6,256 nucleotides of DNA from Streptosporangiaceae bacterium. GTDB lineage: Bacteria; Actinomycetota; Actinomycetes; Streptosporangiales; Streptosporangiaceae. A program made the translations under genes and the position numbers. The stretch lies in NCBI GenBank assembly GCA_030038715.1, contig JASHSO010000332.1:1-6256 (forward strand), in the 5' to 3' direction. Below, one piece after another: positions 1 through 6,245 of the stretch; position 1 is the stretch's first letter; every line of letters begins with the position of its first letter. The notes under the pieces are model-generated. The model was not told the DNA's origin. It saw nothing but the letters and a program-made list of their open reading frames with translations, and made no database searches.

Positions 1-401
1 AGGCTGAGGTTGGTGATGCCGCGCCTGGCCAGGGCGTCGATGAGGGCCGGATGGCGGCGCAGCATCTCGTCGCATTCGTGCCACTCATCCAGCGTGATGC
101 TGGGCTGCTGGCCCGGCAGGTACTCCCACCGGGTCACCTCGCCGTCGGCCAGCGACACCTCGGCCCGGTAGGTGCGGCCGTCTCCGGCATGCCAGCAGAC
201 CGCCCGCACCGTTCGCGCGGACCCGGCGGGTTCGTTCTTGGCCGGCTCGACGAGCTCGATGGATGCATACCGCCAGCCGCTGCCCACGCCCTTCCTGGCT
301 CGCAGGACGGCCGTCGCCCGGCGGATTTCGGCCGCGCTCAGTGGGTCAAGCGGGTGCGCGCCCCCGGCCGCGAGCTCGGCCGCGGCGGTGTCAGGACCCA
401 T
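1..401 (-). CDS. Primary-amine oxidase (copper/TPQ amine oxidase), N-terminal part, cut by window edge
   Basis: Copper amine oxidases oxidatively deaminate primary amines such as tyramine or phenethylamine to aldehyde, ammonia and hydrogen peroxide, using copper and a topaquinone made from an active-site tyrosine. Only the first 133 codons are present (ATG at 401). They match the N2/N3 domains of the family: HPLDPLSAAEI at residues 16-26 opening the N2 domain, then a beta-rich stretch (RTVRAVCWHAGDGRTYRAEV, then DGEVTRWEYLPG), then the N3-type helix with DEWHECDEMLRRHPALIDAL and ARRGI at about 105-129. The alignment I have in mind is with the Arthrobacter phenylethylamine oxidase N-terminus. 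The copper histidines, topaquinone motif and catalytic Asp lie beyond the window, so activity cannot be judged. The start ATG overlaps the end of the permease gene by 11 bases, in another frame, with only a weak AGG eight bases upstream. Translational coupling to the permease is therefore likely. The exact substrate is unknown. Confidence 0.82.
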   Translation of the reverse strand, partial: MGPDTAAAELAAGGAHPLDPLSAAEIRRATAVLRARKGVGSGWRYASIELVEPAKNEPAGSARTVRAVCWHAGDGRTYRAEVSLADGEVTRWEYLPGQQPSITLDEWHECDEMLRRHPALIDALARRGITNLS

Positions 402-2934
402 CCGGACCGCCTGGGCCGGGCTCGCCGTCTTCGACCGGCGGCTCGGCGCCAGGGGCCAGCAGCTCGTAGGCCGGATTGATCATTATGGGCTTGCCGTCGC
501 TGAGCCCGACCCGGCCGCGTAGCCGGACCTTGATGCCCGGCCGCAGGCCGGGAATGTTCGACCTGCCGTAGAACATCGCAGTGAGCTGGCCAGTGGAGTC
601 CTCGATGTCGCAGGCGAGCACCGTGTTCCGCTCGACCGGCCGGATCTCGACCGCGTGCACCCGGCCCTCGACCACAGCCTTGGACGGCTTGGTCAGCGAC
701 CCGATCGGGTTCACGCCGAGTGGCGGGGCCGGCCGGTCGTAGTTGCTGCCCGCCACCGACGGACCGGTAGGCGGCAGACCTTCGCCGGGTAGGGAGGGTG
801 CCTGGCCGGCCGTCGCGCGCCCGTCACGGCCCGCTGCCAGGTCGGGCTTTTCATCGGGAACGGGGCCTGGCCTTGCCGGTCCGGCCCGCCCGGCCTCGGC
901 AGGCCGGCCGCGAGCCTGGCCGTCTGCCGTGGCCGGTGCGGTGGCGGCTCCCTCGGCATGCCTGGCCGCGAGGACGTCGACCCGGCTGCGCACGTCGAAG
1001 GGGACGATGGTGGCCGCCGCATGCGGAACCCTGCTGACCGCCGCTGCCATCTTGTCCGCGGTCCTGTCGTGCAGCAGGCGCCCCAGTACCGGGGGATAGG
1101 TGCGCCGCGGCAGGATCGCGGTGACACCGACCCCGGGCAGCGTCGCCTCCGCGCTTGCCATCTCTGCTGCGGCCCTCGGCAGCCTGCGATCCGGGCAGTC
1201 CACGAAGTCCAGGGCGATCCCGGTGTTGGCCCGGACCCAGTCCTGGCGCAGCCGGTCGGCCTGCACGTTGTCGATGACGAAGTGCACCGCGCGCAGCGAC
1301 GTCGCGCGCAGGCTGCGCGCGTACCGGAGGGCGGCAATCGTGGCCAGGTCGAAGTCATCTACGAAGACGTAGACAGTGCGGCGCGAGTAAGTCGGCGGCT
1401 CCGGGGGCCGCTGCTGTCTGCGGGCGCCGATGACAGCCAGCACCTGGGCCTCCTTGCGGTACTGACCGTTCAGGTAGATCAGCGCAGGCACGCCGAGCGC
1501 GAACAGCACCACGACCAGCCAGGCGCCCTCGGTGAACTTGACGATCGCGAAGATCAGCACCACAACCAGGGAGGTAACGCCGGCCGAGAAGTTAATCACC
1601 AGCTTGTGCCGCCAGCCGGGCTCCCTGGTCTCGTAGTGATACTTGCCCATGCCGAGGCCTGCCATGGTGAACGCGGTGAAAACCCCGATTGCGTAGAACG
1701 GGACCAGGTTGTTGACGTTCGAGCCGACGGCACCCAGCAGGCAGATCGATAGCACGGCAAGCACGATGATCCCGTTGGAGAACACCAGCCGGTGGCCGCG
1801 CTTGGTCAGCCAGCGCGGCAGGAAGGCGTCCTCGGCGACGAAGCTGGCCAGGAACGGGAACCCGTTGAAGCTGGTATTGCCTCCGGTGTAGAGGATCAGG
1901 GCCGTCGCCGCCTGGACCAAGACGAACATGACGTCACCCACCGGCCCGTGCCCGAAGACCAGCTGGGCTTCCTGAGAGATCACGGTCGGTACGCCGGTCT
2001 TGTAAGGCCTGGCGTGGGTGACGTGGGCCATCCAGGAGATGCCGGCCACCAGCGTGCCGAGGATCAGGCCCTCGATCACCAGCACCCGGCGTGCGTTGCG
2101 GCCTTCCGGCGGCTTGAACGCGCTGACCGCGTTGGACACCGCTTCGATGCCGGTCAATGACGAGCCGCCGTTAGCAAACGCCCGCAGCAGCACGAAGGCC
2201 AAGCCGAACGTAATCAGGCTGTCGTGGTTGGGCGCGGCCGTGATGATGCCCGCGTGCGGGTGGTACATCGGCAGACCGACCGTCGCCTCGCGCACCAGGC
2301 CCACGATGATCGTCAGGATCATCAGGCCGGAGAACAGGTACACCGGAACCGCGAAGGACCGGCCTGCCTCCCGGATGCCACGGAGGTTGCCGTAGAGCAT
2401 CACCAGCACGACCAGGATCGACGCCACGGTCAGCCGGGTCGTGCTCGCCCCGAGCCAGTGCCATGCCGACGCCACCGCCGCGGTGCCGGCAGCGACCTGA
2501 ACCGCGACGGTCACCACGTAGTCGATCATCAGCGCGACCGCGGCGATCTGGGCGACCCGCGGGCCGAAGTTCTCCCGAGCGACCGCGTACGAGCCGCCGG
2601 CCCGGGTGTAGACCATCACCACTTCGCGGTAGGACAGCACCACCAGCGCCATCACGAACAACACCACGCTGGTGATCGGCAGCAGCACTGTGAAGGCCGT
2701 GACTGCCAGGCCCCCCTTGAGGAGCTCGATGAGGATCTCCTCGGTGCCGTAGGCCGAGGACGAGATCCCGTCGGGCGACAGCACGCCGAGCGCCAGCCGC
2801 TTGGACAGCCGCTGCTCGCTCAGTTGCTCGTTGATGAGGGGCTTGCCGAGCAGCTTGCGCTTGAGTGCATAGCCAACGCCCTCGGCTACGTCGTCTCCCT
2901 GCGCGAGCGAGTCGACAGCGCTTCGCATGGCCAC
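391..2934 (-). CDS. APC/KUP-superfamily permease (KimA/Rv2690c type) with USP-like domain and fused C-terminal OB-fold
   Basis: A polytopic membrane transporter of about 847 residues, numbered here from the GTG at 2934. Residues ~30-490 form 12 predicted helices with the KimA-family signature: LLGKPL near 29, then SPDGISSSAYGTEEIL in helix 1, a DYVVTVAV helix 3 (138-146) and SSLTGIEAVSN in helix 6. Asp55, Tyr62, Tyr139, Thr142 and Thr261 fall where I recall potassium ligands in Bacillus KimA, but a Gln (146) stands where KimA has Ser. Residues ~520-648 are the cytoplasmic USP-like domain (VYVFVDDFDLATIAALRYARSL at its start). A low-complexity Ala/Pro/Gly/Arg linker of about 100 residues follows. 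Residues ~751-828 are an OB-fold (VVEGRVHAVEIRP, STGQLTAMFYGR, IPGLRPGIKVRLRGRVG). KimA (about 607 aa) and Rv2690c (about 657 aa) lack this tail. Potassium uptake is the family-based guess; amino acid or amine uptake is the alternative suggested by the overlapping amine oxidase gene. Other starts are possible: GTG 2985 (no ribosome site), GTG 2958 (GAAGG 10 bases before), ATG 2928. Confidence 0.88.
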   Translation of the reverse strand: MAMRSAVDSLAQGDDVAEGVGYALKRKLLGKPLINEQLSEQRLSKRLALGVLSPDGISSSAYGTEEILIELLKGGLAVTAFTVLLPITSVVLFVMALVVLSYREVVMVYTRAGGSYAVARENFGPRVAQIAAVALMIDYVVTVAVQVAAGTAAVASAWHWLGASTTRLTVASILVVLVMLYGNLRGIREAGRSFAVPVYLFSGLMILTIIVGLVREATVGLPMYHPHAGIITAAPNHDSLITFGLAFVLLRAFANGGSSLTGIEAVSNAVSAFKPPEGRNARRVLVIEGLILGTLVAGISWMAHVTHARPYKTGVPTVISQEAQLVFGHGPVGDVMFVLVQAATALILYTGGNTSFNGFPFLASFVAEDAFLPRWLTKRGHRLVFSNGIIVLAVLSICLLGAVGSNVNNLVPFYAIGVFTAFTMAGLGMGKYHYETREPGWRHKLVINFSAGVTSLVVVLIFAIVKFTEGAWLVVVLFALGVPALIYLNGQYRKEAQVLAVIGARRQQRPPEPPTYSRRTVYVFVDDFDLATIAALRYARSLRATSLRAVHFVIDNVQADRLRQDWVRANTGIALDFVDCPDRRLPRAAAEMASAEATLPGVGVTAILPRRTYPPVLGRLLHDRTADKMAAAVSRVPHAAATIVPFDVRSRVDVLAARHAEGAATAPATADGQARGRPAEAGRAGPARPGPVPDEKPDLAAGRDGRATAGQAPSLPGEGLPPTGPSVAGSNYDRPAPPLGVNPIGSLTKPSKAVVEGRVHAVEIRPVERNTVLACDIEDSTGQLTAMFYGRSNIPGLRPGIKVRLRGRVGLSDGKPIMINPAYELLAPGAEPPVEDGEPGPGGPDGS
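457..678 (-). other. OB-fold domain fused to the permease C-terminus
   Basis: This part of the permease reading frame encodes a compact OB-fold of the kind annotated as 'OB-fold nucleic acid binding' in actinobacteria (Rv2694c type, about 120 residues as a stand-alone protein). The visible hallmarks are a first strand VEGRVHAVEIRPV, the DSTGQLTAMFYGR turn and strand, the IPGLRPGIKVRLRGRVG segment, and the closing MINPAYELL. The reading frame is continuous from the permease through the linker, with no stop or shift. Nucleic-acid binding is inferred from the family name only; no binding residues can be assigned here. Confidence 0.75.
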
Positions 2935-3128
2935 GCCGCAGCGCCTTCCCCTCGACACCCTGACGTGGCCTTCATACCATTGCACCGCGCCAACGGGGAG
3001 ACCGGCCGGCCCAGACCTCGGAGACCGGACTCCCGGCTAGCCTCGCCCGTCCTGGGAGGCGGCTGGGCCCCCTTGGGCTCCGGGTGGTGTGCGGGGTGAT
3101 CCGGGCGGATTCGTGGCAGGCTGATCCC
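2935..3128. promoter_or_regulatory. Divergent intergenic region between permease and MgtE_N/CBS genes
   Basis: These 194 bases must hold the promoters of both divergent genes. I do not recognise clean -10/-35 pairs on either strand, nor a ydaO/c-di-AMP, M-box or other riboswitch. The nine-base word GGAGACCGG occurs twice as a direct repeat, at 2997-3005 and 3020-3028, with starts 23 bases apart. The second copy is part of an imperfect palindrome (3020-3033, GGAG-A-CCGG-A-CTCC). This could be an operator for a shared regulator, but words this short also arise by chance in GC-rich DNA. Confidence 0.35.
2944..2950 (-). promoter_or_regulatory. Ribosome binding site favouring the GTG start at 2934
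   Basis: On the minus strand GGGAAGG lies nine bases upstream of the GTG at 2934. It is the strongest Shine-Dalgarno-like match near the 5' end of the permease gene, and it is why I chose this start. A weaker GAAGG (2969-2973) sits ten bases before an in-frame GTG at 2958, so a start eight codons longer remains possible. Confidence 0.5.
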
Positions 3129-4439
3129 ATGAGTACGACGCCGTCCTCACCGGCGCCGCATATCGGCGGGATGCGCCCGCTGCACCTGTCCGACTTGCTG
3201 CGCAGGCCGGTCACGGATTCGGGCGGCGCCTCCATCGGGCGGCTCTCCGACATGATCGTGCGGCTGCGCGGTGCCGAATATCCGGTCGTCACCGGCTTGG
3301 TAGTCACCGTTGGCGGTCGCTCCCTGTTCGTGCCCATCGACCAGGTAGCAAACCTGGACGGCGAGCAGCTCAGGCTGACCAGCGCCAGGCTCGACTTGCG
3401 GCAGTTCGAGCGACGCGAAGGCGAGGTGCTGCTGCGGGCCGACGTGCTGGGGCATCGGCTGATCGACGTCGAGAGCGTCCGCCTGATCAAGGCTGGCGAC
3501 CTCGAGCTCGAACCCCGTGACGGCGAACTCGTCGTGACCGGCGTGGACAGCCACCGGCGGCCCCGGCGGCTGTTCGCTGTTGCGCATGCCACCGGCTCGG
3601 GGACGCACCAGTTTCGGGAGTGGGCCGCGTTCGAGCCGCTGATCGGCCACTCGAGCAGCGCCCTGTCCCGGCGGCCATTCGCCCGTATCCGCAGGCTCAA
3701 GCCAGCGCAAATCGCCGATCTGCTAGAGGACGCCTCCAGGGCCGAGGAGAGCGAGATACTCGGCCAGGTCCACGCCGACCCTGAGCTTGAGGCCGACGTC
3801 TTCGAAGAGCTGGAAGAGGACCGTGCGACCAGGCTTCTCGGCGCTCGGACCGACGCCGAGATTGCCGAGGTGCTGGCCAGGATGAGGGCAGATGACGCAG
3901 CAGACGCGATCGCGGAGTTGCCGCAACGGCGCCGCCAGCCCGTACTCGACCTGCTGCCGCCTGGCCAGCGGGCAAAGGTGCTGACGCTGATGGGATTCAA
4001 CCCCACCAGTGCTGGCGGCCTGATGGGCATGGACTACGTGGCTGTGCAGTCCGGAGCCTTGGTGGCCGAAGCGATAGCCGCCGTGGCAGGCGCGGGCAGC
4101 ATGCAGCCGGAAGCGCTGACCAGCGTCCACGTCCTGGACGACCGGGGGCGGCTGTGCGGGGTCACGAGGCTTGTCTCGCTGGTGCAGGCCGACCCGAGCG
4201 CCCCGGTGCGCGACGTCTACGACGACGACCCGGTCCGGGTTGGTGCCGACACCGACGTAGTGGACGTGGCGCTATTGATGAGCGACTACAACCTGATCAC
4301 AGTCCCGGTGGTGGACGAGCATCGGGTGATGATCGGGCTCATCACGGTGGACGACGTGCTGGAGGCGGCGCTGCCCGAGGACTGGCGGCGCCGGGATGCC
4401 GCCGAGCCGCCCGACTCACACCGGGGCGGGCAGGATTGA
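3129..4439 (+). CDS. PRC-barrel / MgtE N-terminal / CBS-pair protein without a transporter domain
   Basis: A soluble protein of 436 residues that looks like the cytosolic sensor part of the magnesium channel MgtE preceded by PRC barrels. Residues ~18-90 are a PRC-barrel (LSDLLRRPVTDSGGASIGRL, then VPIDQV). Residues ~100-150 look like a second PRC half (ADVLGHRLIDVESVRLIKAGDLEL). Residues ~165-290 are the MgtE_N superhelix (LKPAQIADLLE, VFEELEEDRATRLL, MRADDAADAIAELP). The AGGLM box (295-299) leads into two CBS motifs (~300-350 and 355-415, with LITVPVVDEHRVMIGLITVDDVLEA in the second). No membrane helix follows, so it cannot itself conduct ions. This architecture is a known actinobacterial family, usually labelled magnesium transporter or CBS protein, and its length is typical. 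In MgtE these domains sense Mg2+ and CBS pairs often bind adenine nucleotides; a regulatory role on a partner transporter is inferred. The start is ATG 3129, with GGCAGG eight bases upstream; the in-frame GTG at 3084 has no better site. Confidence 0.87.
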   Translation: MSTTPSSPAPHIGGMRPLHLSDLLRRPVTDSGGASIGRLSDMIVRLRGAEYPVVTGLVVTVGGRSLFVPIDQVANLDGEQLRLTSARLDLRQFERREGEVLLRADVLGHRLIDVESVRLIKAGDLELEPRDGELVVTGVDSHRRPRRLFAVAHATGSGTHQFREWAAFEPLIGHSSSALSRRPFARIRRLKPAQIADLLEDASRAEESEILGQVHADPELEADVFEELEEDRATRLLGARTDAEIAEVLARMRADDAADAIAELPQRRRQPVLDLLPPGQRAKVLTLMGFNPTSAGGLMGMDYVAVQSGALVAEAIAAVAGAGSMQPEALTSVHVLDDRGRLCGVTRLVSLVQADPSAPVRDVYDDDPVRVGADTDVVDVALLMSDYNLITVPVVDEHRVMIGLITVDDVLEAALPEDWRRRDAAEPPDSHRGGQD

Positions 4440-4456
4440 CTGCCTGCCCCGCCCGG
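4421..4456 (+). terminator. GC-rich hairpin across the stop codon of the MgtE_N/CBS gene
   Basis: Two 14-base arms, CCGGGGCGGGCAGG (4421-4434) and CCTGCCCCGCCCGG (4443-4456), pair with two central mismatches around an eight-base loop holding the TGA stop (4437-4439). It lies at the end of the coding region, between convergent genes, where a terminator is expected. No T-run follows, as is common for actinobacterial terminators. It could also act as an mRNA 3'-end stabiliser or serve both strands. Confidence 0.55.
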
Positions 4457-4763
4457 AGGACGTCTTCCAACAACCTGCGCTCGGTGTCGACGGACTTGCC
4501 CGGAGCGTGGCTAGCAGCCTCGGCAGTGCGGGCGGCCTCAGTGTGTGCAGCATGGTCACCAGTCTCTCCTGGTCGCAGCGGCGGGAACCCTCGCGGCGTG
4601 CTAGCACCCGGGCGGGGGTCCGGCGGCCGAAAGACTACCTGTGTCGCCATCTCGGTCCGCCGACACAGCGGACCCGGTGCGCAAGACACCTGGTCATCCA
4701 GCTTGTCAATGCTGCTGCTGGCAGCGGCCGGTCTCTGCCTATGCGCTTAGGGTGGGCCGACGG
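4457..4763. other. Intergenic stretch with no convincing gene, between convergent genes
   Basis: About 300 bases separate the hairpin after the MgtE_N/CBS gene from the stop of the beta-helix gene. Open frames cross it on both strands, but none has a recognisable domain together with a good ribosome site. The visible structure is a perfect 10-base palindrome GTGCTAGCAC (4598-4607) and the nested inverted repeat at 4616-4675. A small hairpin CGGTC-ACG-GACCG (4761-4773) overlaps the stop of the beta-helix gene. Confidence 0.6.
4616..4675. repeat. Nested inverted repeat (two coaxial perfect arms)
   Basis: GGGTCCG (4616-4622) pairs perfectly with CGGACCC (4669-4675), and inside it CTGTGTCG (4639-4646) pairs perfectly with CGACACAG (4661-4668). 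The two right arms are directly adjacent and the left arms are separated by 16 bases, giving a 15-pair interrupted stem with a one-sided internal bulge and a 14-base loop. It sits downstream of both convergent genes. Possible roles are a terminator for the beta-helix gene, a structured small RNA or a protein-binding site; the sequence alone does not decide. Confidence 0.5.
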
Positions 4764-6236
4764 TCACGGACCGAGATTGTCGGGTCGGTTGCCGAACACG
4801 TTGCCCTCGAACCCGAACTTCGCCCCGACCAGTGTCGCGACGTTGTAGATGCCGCCGCCGCTGCCCGGCCCGCCATCGGCGGTGTTGAAGCTGACGGTGG
4901 CCTGGTAGGCCATGCTTACCGTCCCGCTGTCCGCGTTCCAGATGCCGCCGCCCTGGCTGCTCGCGGTGTTTCCGGTGACCCTGGCCATGCCTTGAAGGGC
5001 GAGCGTGCTGCCGGTGTTCCAGATGCCGCCGCCCTGGCTGCTCGCGATATTGCCGGTGATGGTGGCCAGCCCGCCGACAGTGATCGCACCGCCGTAGTCG
5101 TTGGCCACGCCTCCGCCATCATACTGGGCGGCGTTACGGGTGATGCTGGCCTGGCCGCCGAGTGTCAGCGTGCCGACGTTGAAGATGCCACCGCCAGAAC
5201 CGGCGGTGTTACGGGTGATGCTGGCGCGGCCCCCGATGGTCAGCGCAGCGTCGTTGAGGATGCCGCCGCCGACGTTGGTCGCGGTGTTGCCGATGATGGT
5301 GGCCGACCCGCCGAGGCTGACAGTGCCGGCCTCGTTGTAGATGCCGCCGCCGTCGTCGTCGTTGTCGCTGCGGCCGGTGGCGGTGTTGCGGGCGATGCTG
5401 GCCTGCCCGTCCAGGGTGACCGTGCTGTTGTTGTTCAAGGTGCCACCGCCCTGCGCCGCGGTGTTGCGGGTGATGTCGGCCTGGCCGCCGACGGTGACCG
5501 TGCCGCCGTCTTCGTTGTCGATCCCGCCGCCCAAGTTCTCGGCGGTGTTGCGGGTTACGCTGGCCTGGCCGCTCAGGGTGACCGTGCCGCCAGCGTTCTC
5601 GATGCCGCCGCCGCTGCCGCCGCCGAAGAAGATCTCGGCGGTGTTGCGGGTGATGCTGGCGCGGCCGCCGATGATCACCGTGCCGTCGGCGTTGTAGATG
5701 CCGGCGCCGTAGCCCGCGGCGGTGTTGCCGGTGATGCCAGCCTGGCCTTCGAGGGTGAGCGTACCGTCGGCGTTGTAGATGCCGCCGCCAGGTTCGGCGG
5801 TGTTGCCGGTGACGGTGGTGCTGACGAGGGTCAGCGTGCCGGCGTTGTAGATGCCGCCGCCTATTTCGTCGGCGCTCCCGTTGCCGCCGGTGACGGTGAG
5901 CCCGGTCAGGGTCACCGTGCCAGCGTCGATGGTGAGCACCCTGCCCTCGTCGTCGGCGTCCAGGGTGGGCTGCCAGCCTACGCCGGTCACGGCCAGGTTC
6001 TGGTCGATCGTGGTGGTCCCGGTGCAGGTGCCGGACAGCAGCAGCCGGGCGCCCGGGCCGGCCGCGGTCACCGCGCTTTGCAGTGTCGTGTAGCTGGCGT
6101 GCAGGGCCGGGTTGAGCACCGCGCAGGAGGGCGGGGCCGCCGCGGCGGCCGGTGCCAGCGCGATCCCGGCCCCGGCCAGCAGGCCGAGAGCGGCGGGTAG
6201 CCCGAGCACGGCGGGCAGCCTCGGTGTGCTTGGCAT
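4764..6236 (-). CDS. Secreted right-handed parallel beta-helix repeat protein (Pmp-like GGGI repeats)
   Basis: A 490-residue exported protein of unknown molecular function. Residues 1-~34 are a signal peptide: PRLP, a long Leu/Ala/Gly core, then an Ala-rich cleavage region before PPSC. Residues ~38-118 form the N-terminal cap and first turns (YTTLQSAVTAAGPGARLLLSGTC), with Cys38 and Cys71 able to pair. Thirteen rungs follow from residue 126, each marked by GGGI(Y/W/E/D/L/F)N or a close variant, at a spacing of 24-33 residues (mostly 27). Between them come T(V/L)(T/S)L-type strands and the ITRNTA/VTGNTA turn. This resembles the GGA(I/L/V) plus FxxN repeats of chlamydial Pmp proteins. The end, FEGNVFGNRPDN, is a helix cap. 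There is no LPXTG motif, C-terminal membrane segment or catalytic pectate-lyase motif, so it is probably released or loosely wall-bound; adhesion is only a guess. The ATG at 6236 has a strong ribosome site. The antisense frame is also open but lacks these features. Confidence 0.85.
   Translation of the reverse strand: MPSTPRLPAVLGLPAALGLLAGAGIALAPAAAAAPPSCAVLNPALHASYTTLQSAVTAAGPGARLLLSGTCTGTTTIDQNLAVTGVGWQPTLDADDEGRVLTIDAGTVTLTGLTVTGGNGSADEIGGGIYNAGTLTLVSTTVTGNTAEPGGGIYNADGTLTLEGQAGITGNTAAGYGAGIYNADGTVIIGGRASITRNTAEIFFGGGSGGGIENAGGTVTLSGQASVTRNTAENLGGGIDNEDGGTVTVGGQADITRNTAAQGGGTLNNNSTVTLDGQASIARNTATGRSDNDDDGGGIYNEAGTVSLGGSATIIGNTATNVGGGILNDAALTIGGRASITRNTAGSGGGIFNVGTLTLGGQASITRNAAQYDGGGVANDYGGAITVGGLATITGNIASSQGGGIWNTGSTLALQGMARVTGNTASSQGGGIWNADSGTVSMAYQATVSFNTADGGPGSGGGIYNVATLVGAKFGFEGNVFGNRPDNLGP
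4935..5046 (-). repeat. 31-base exact direct repeat, 81-base period, in the beta-helix gene
   Basis: Bases 4935-4965 and 5016-5046 are identical over 31 bases, with starts 81 bases apart, i.e. one 27-residue rung. Both copies encode the SSQGGGIWN segment. The flanks have diverged, so this looks like a fairly recent in-frame rung duplication or a gene-conversion patch. Confidence 0.85.
5381..5740 (-). repeat. Degenerate tandem rung repeats in the beta-helix gene
   Basis: Near-identical units beginning GCGGTGTTGCGGG on the plus strand recur, for example at 5458, 5542 and 5638, with close variants on both sides. Each encodes the RNTA turn followed by a GQA(S/D) segment. The steps are 84 and 96 bases, multiples of three, so gain or loss of a unit would keep the frame. 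Similarity is high enough for slippage or unequal recombination. Confidence 0.75.
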
Positions 6237-6245
6237 GGTGAGCAG

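Noticed and set aside
51..522. Three short plus-strand open frames opposite the amine oxidase and permease end.
   Set aside because: The minus strand here gives a clear amine oxidase N2/N3 sequence that continues off the window edge without a stop; the plus frames are shadows.
2224..3099. A 291-codon plus-strand open frame opposite the permease N-terminus.
   Set aside because: Rich in His/Arg/Asp/Gln with no domain; it is the complement of the permease's membrane helices.
2935..3128. Possible c-di-AMP (ydaO) riboswitch upstream of the KimA-like gene.
   Set aside because: KimA in Bacillus is controlled by this riboswitch, so I looked for it, but the conserved core elements I know are not visible on the minus strand here and the leader is short.
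2972..4030. A 352-codon open frame on the minus strand across the divergent spacer and the MgtE_N/CBS gene.
   Set aside because: Its Ser/Arg-rich composition is typical of an antisense shadow in GC-rich DNA, and the plus strand encodes clear PRC, MgtE_N and CBS motifs.
4342..4689. A 115-codon minus-strand open frame between the convergent genes, with a possible internal ATG at 4650.
   Set aside because: Composition is Pro/Arg/Ala-rich with no recognisable domain, it overlaps the end of the MgtE_N/CBS gene, and there is no good ribosome site. A small real gene cannot be fully excluded.
4641..6200. A 519-codon open frame on the plus strand opposite the beta-helix gene, with its own VAGDAGLAA-like repeats.
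   Set aside because: It is slightly longer than the minus-strand gene, but its repetition mirrors the rungs on the other strand. It has no signal peptide or recognisable fold and starts inside the nested inverted repeat. The minus frame has a strong ribosome site, signal peptide and canonical beta-helix motifs.
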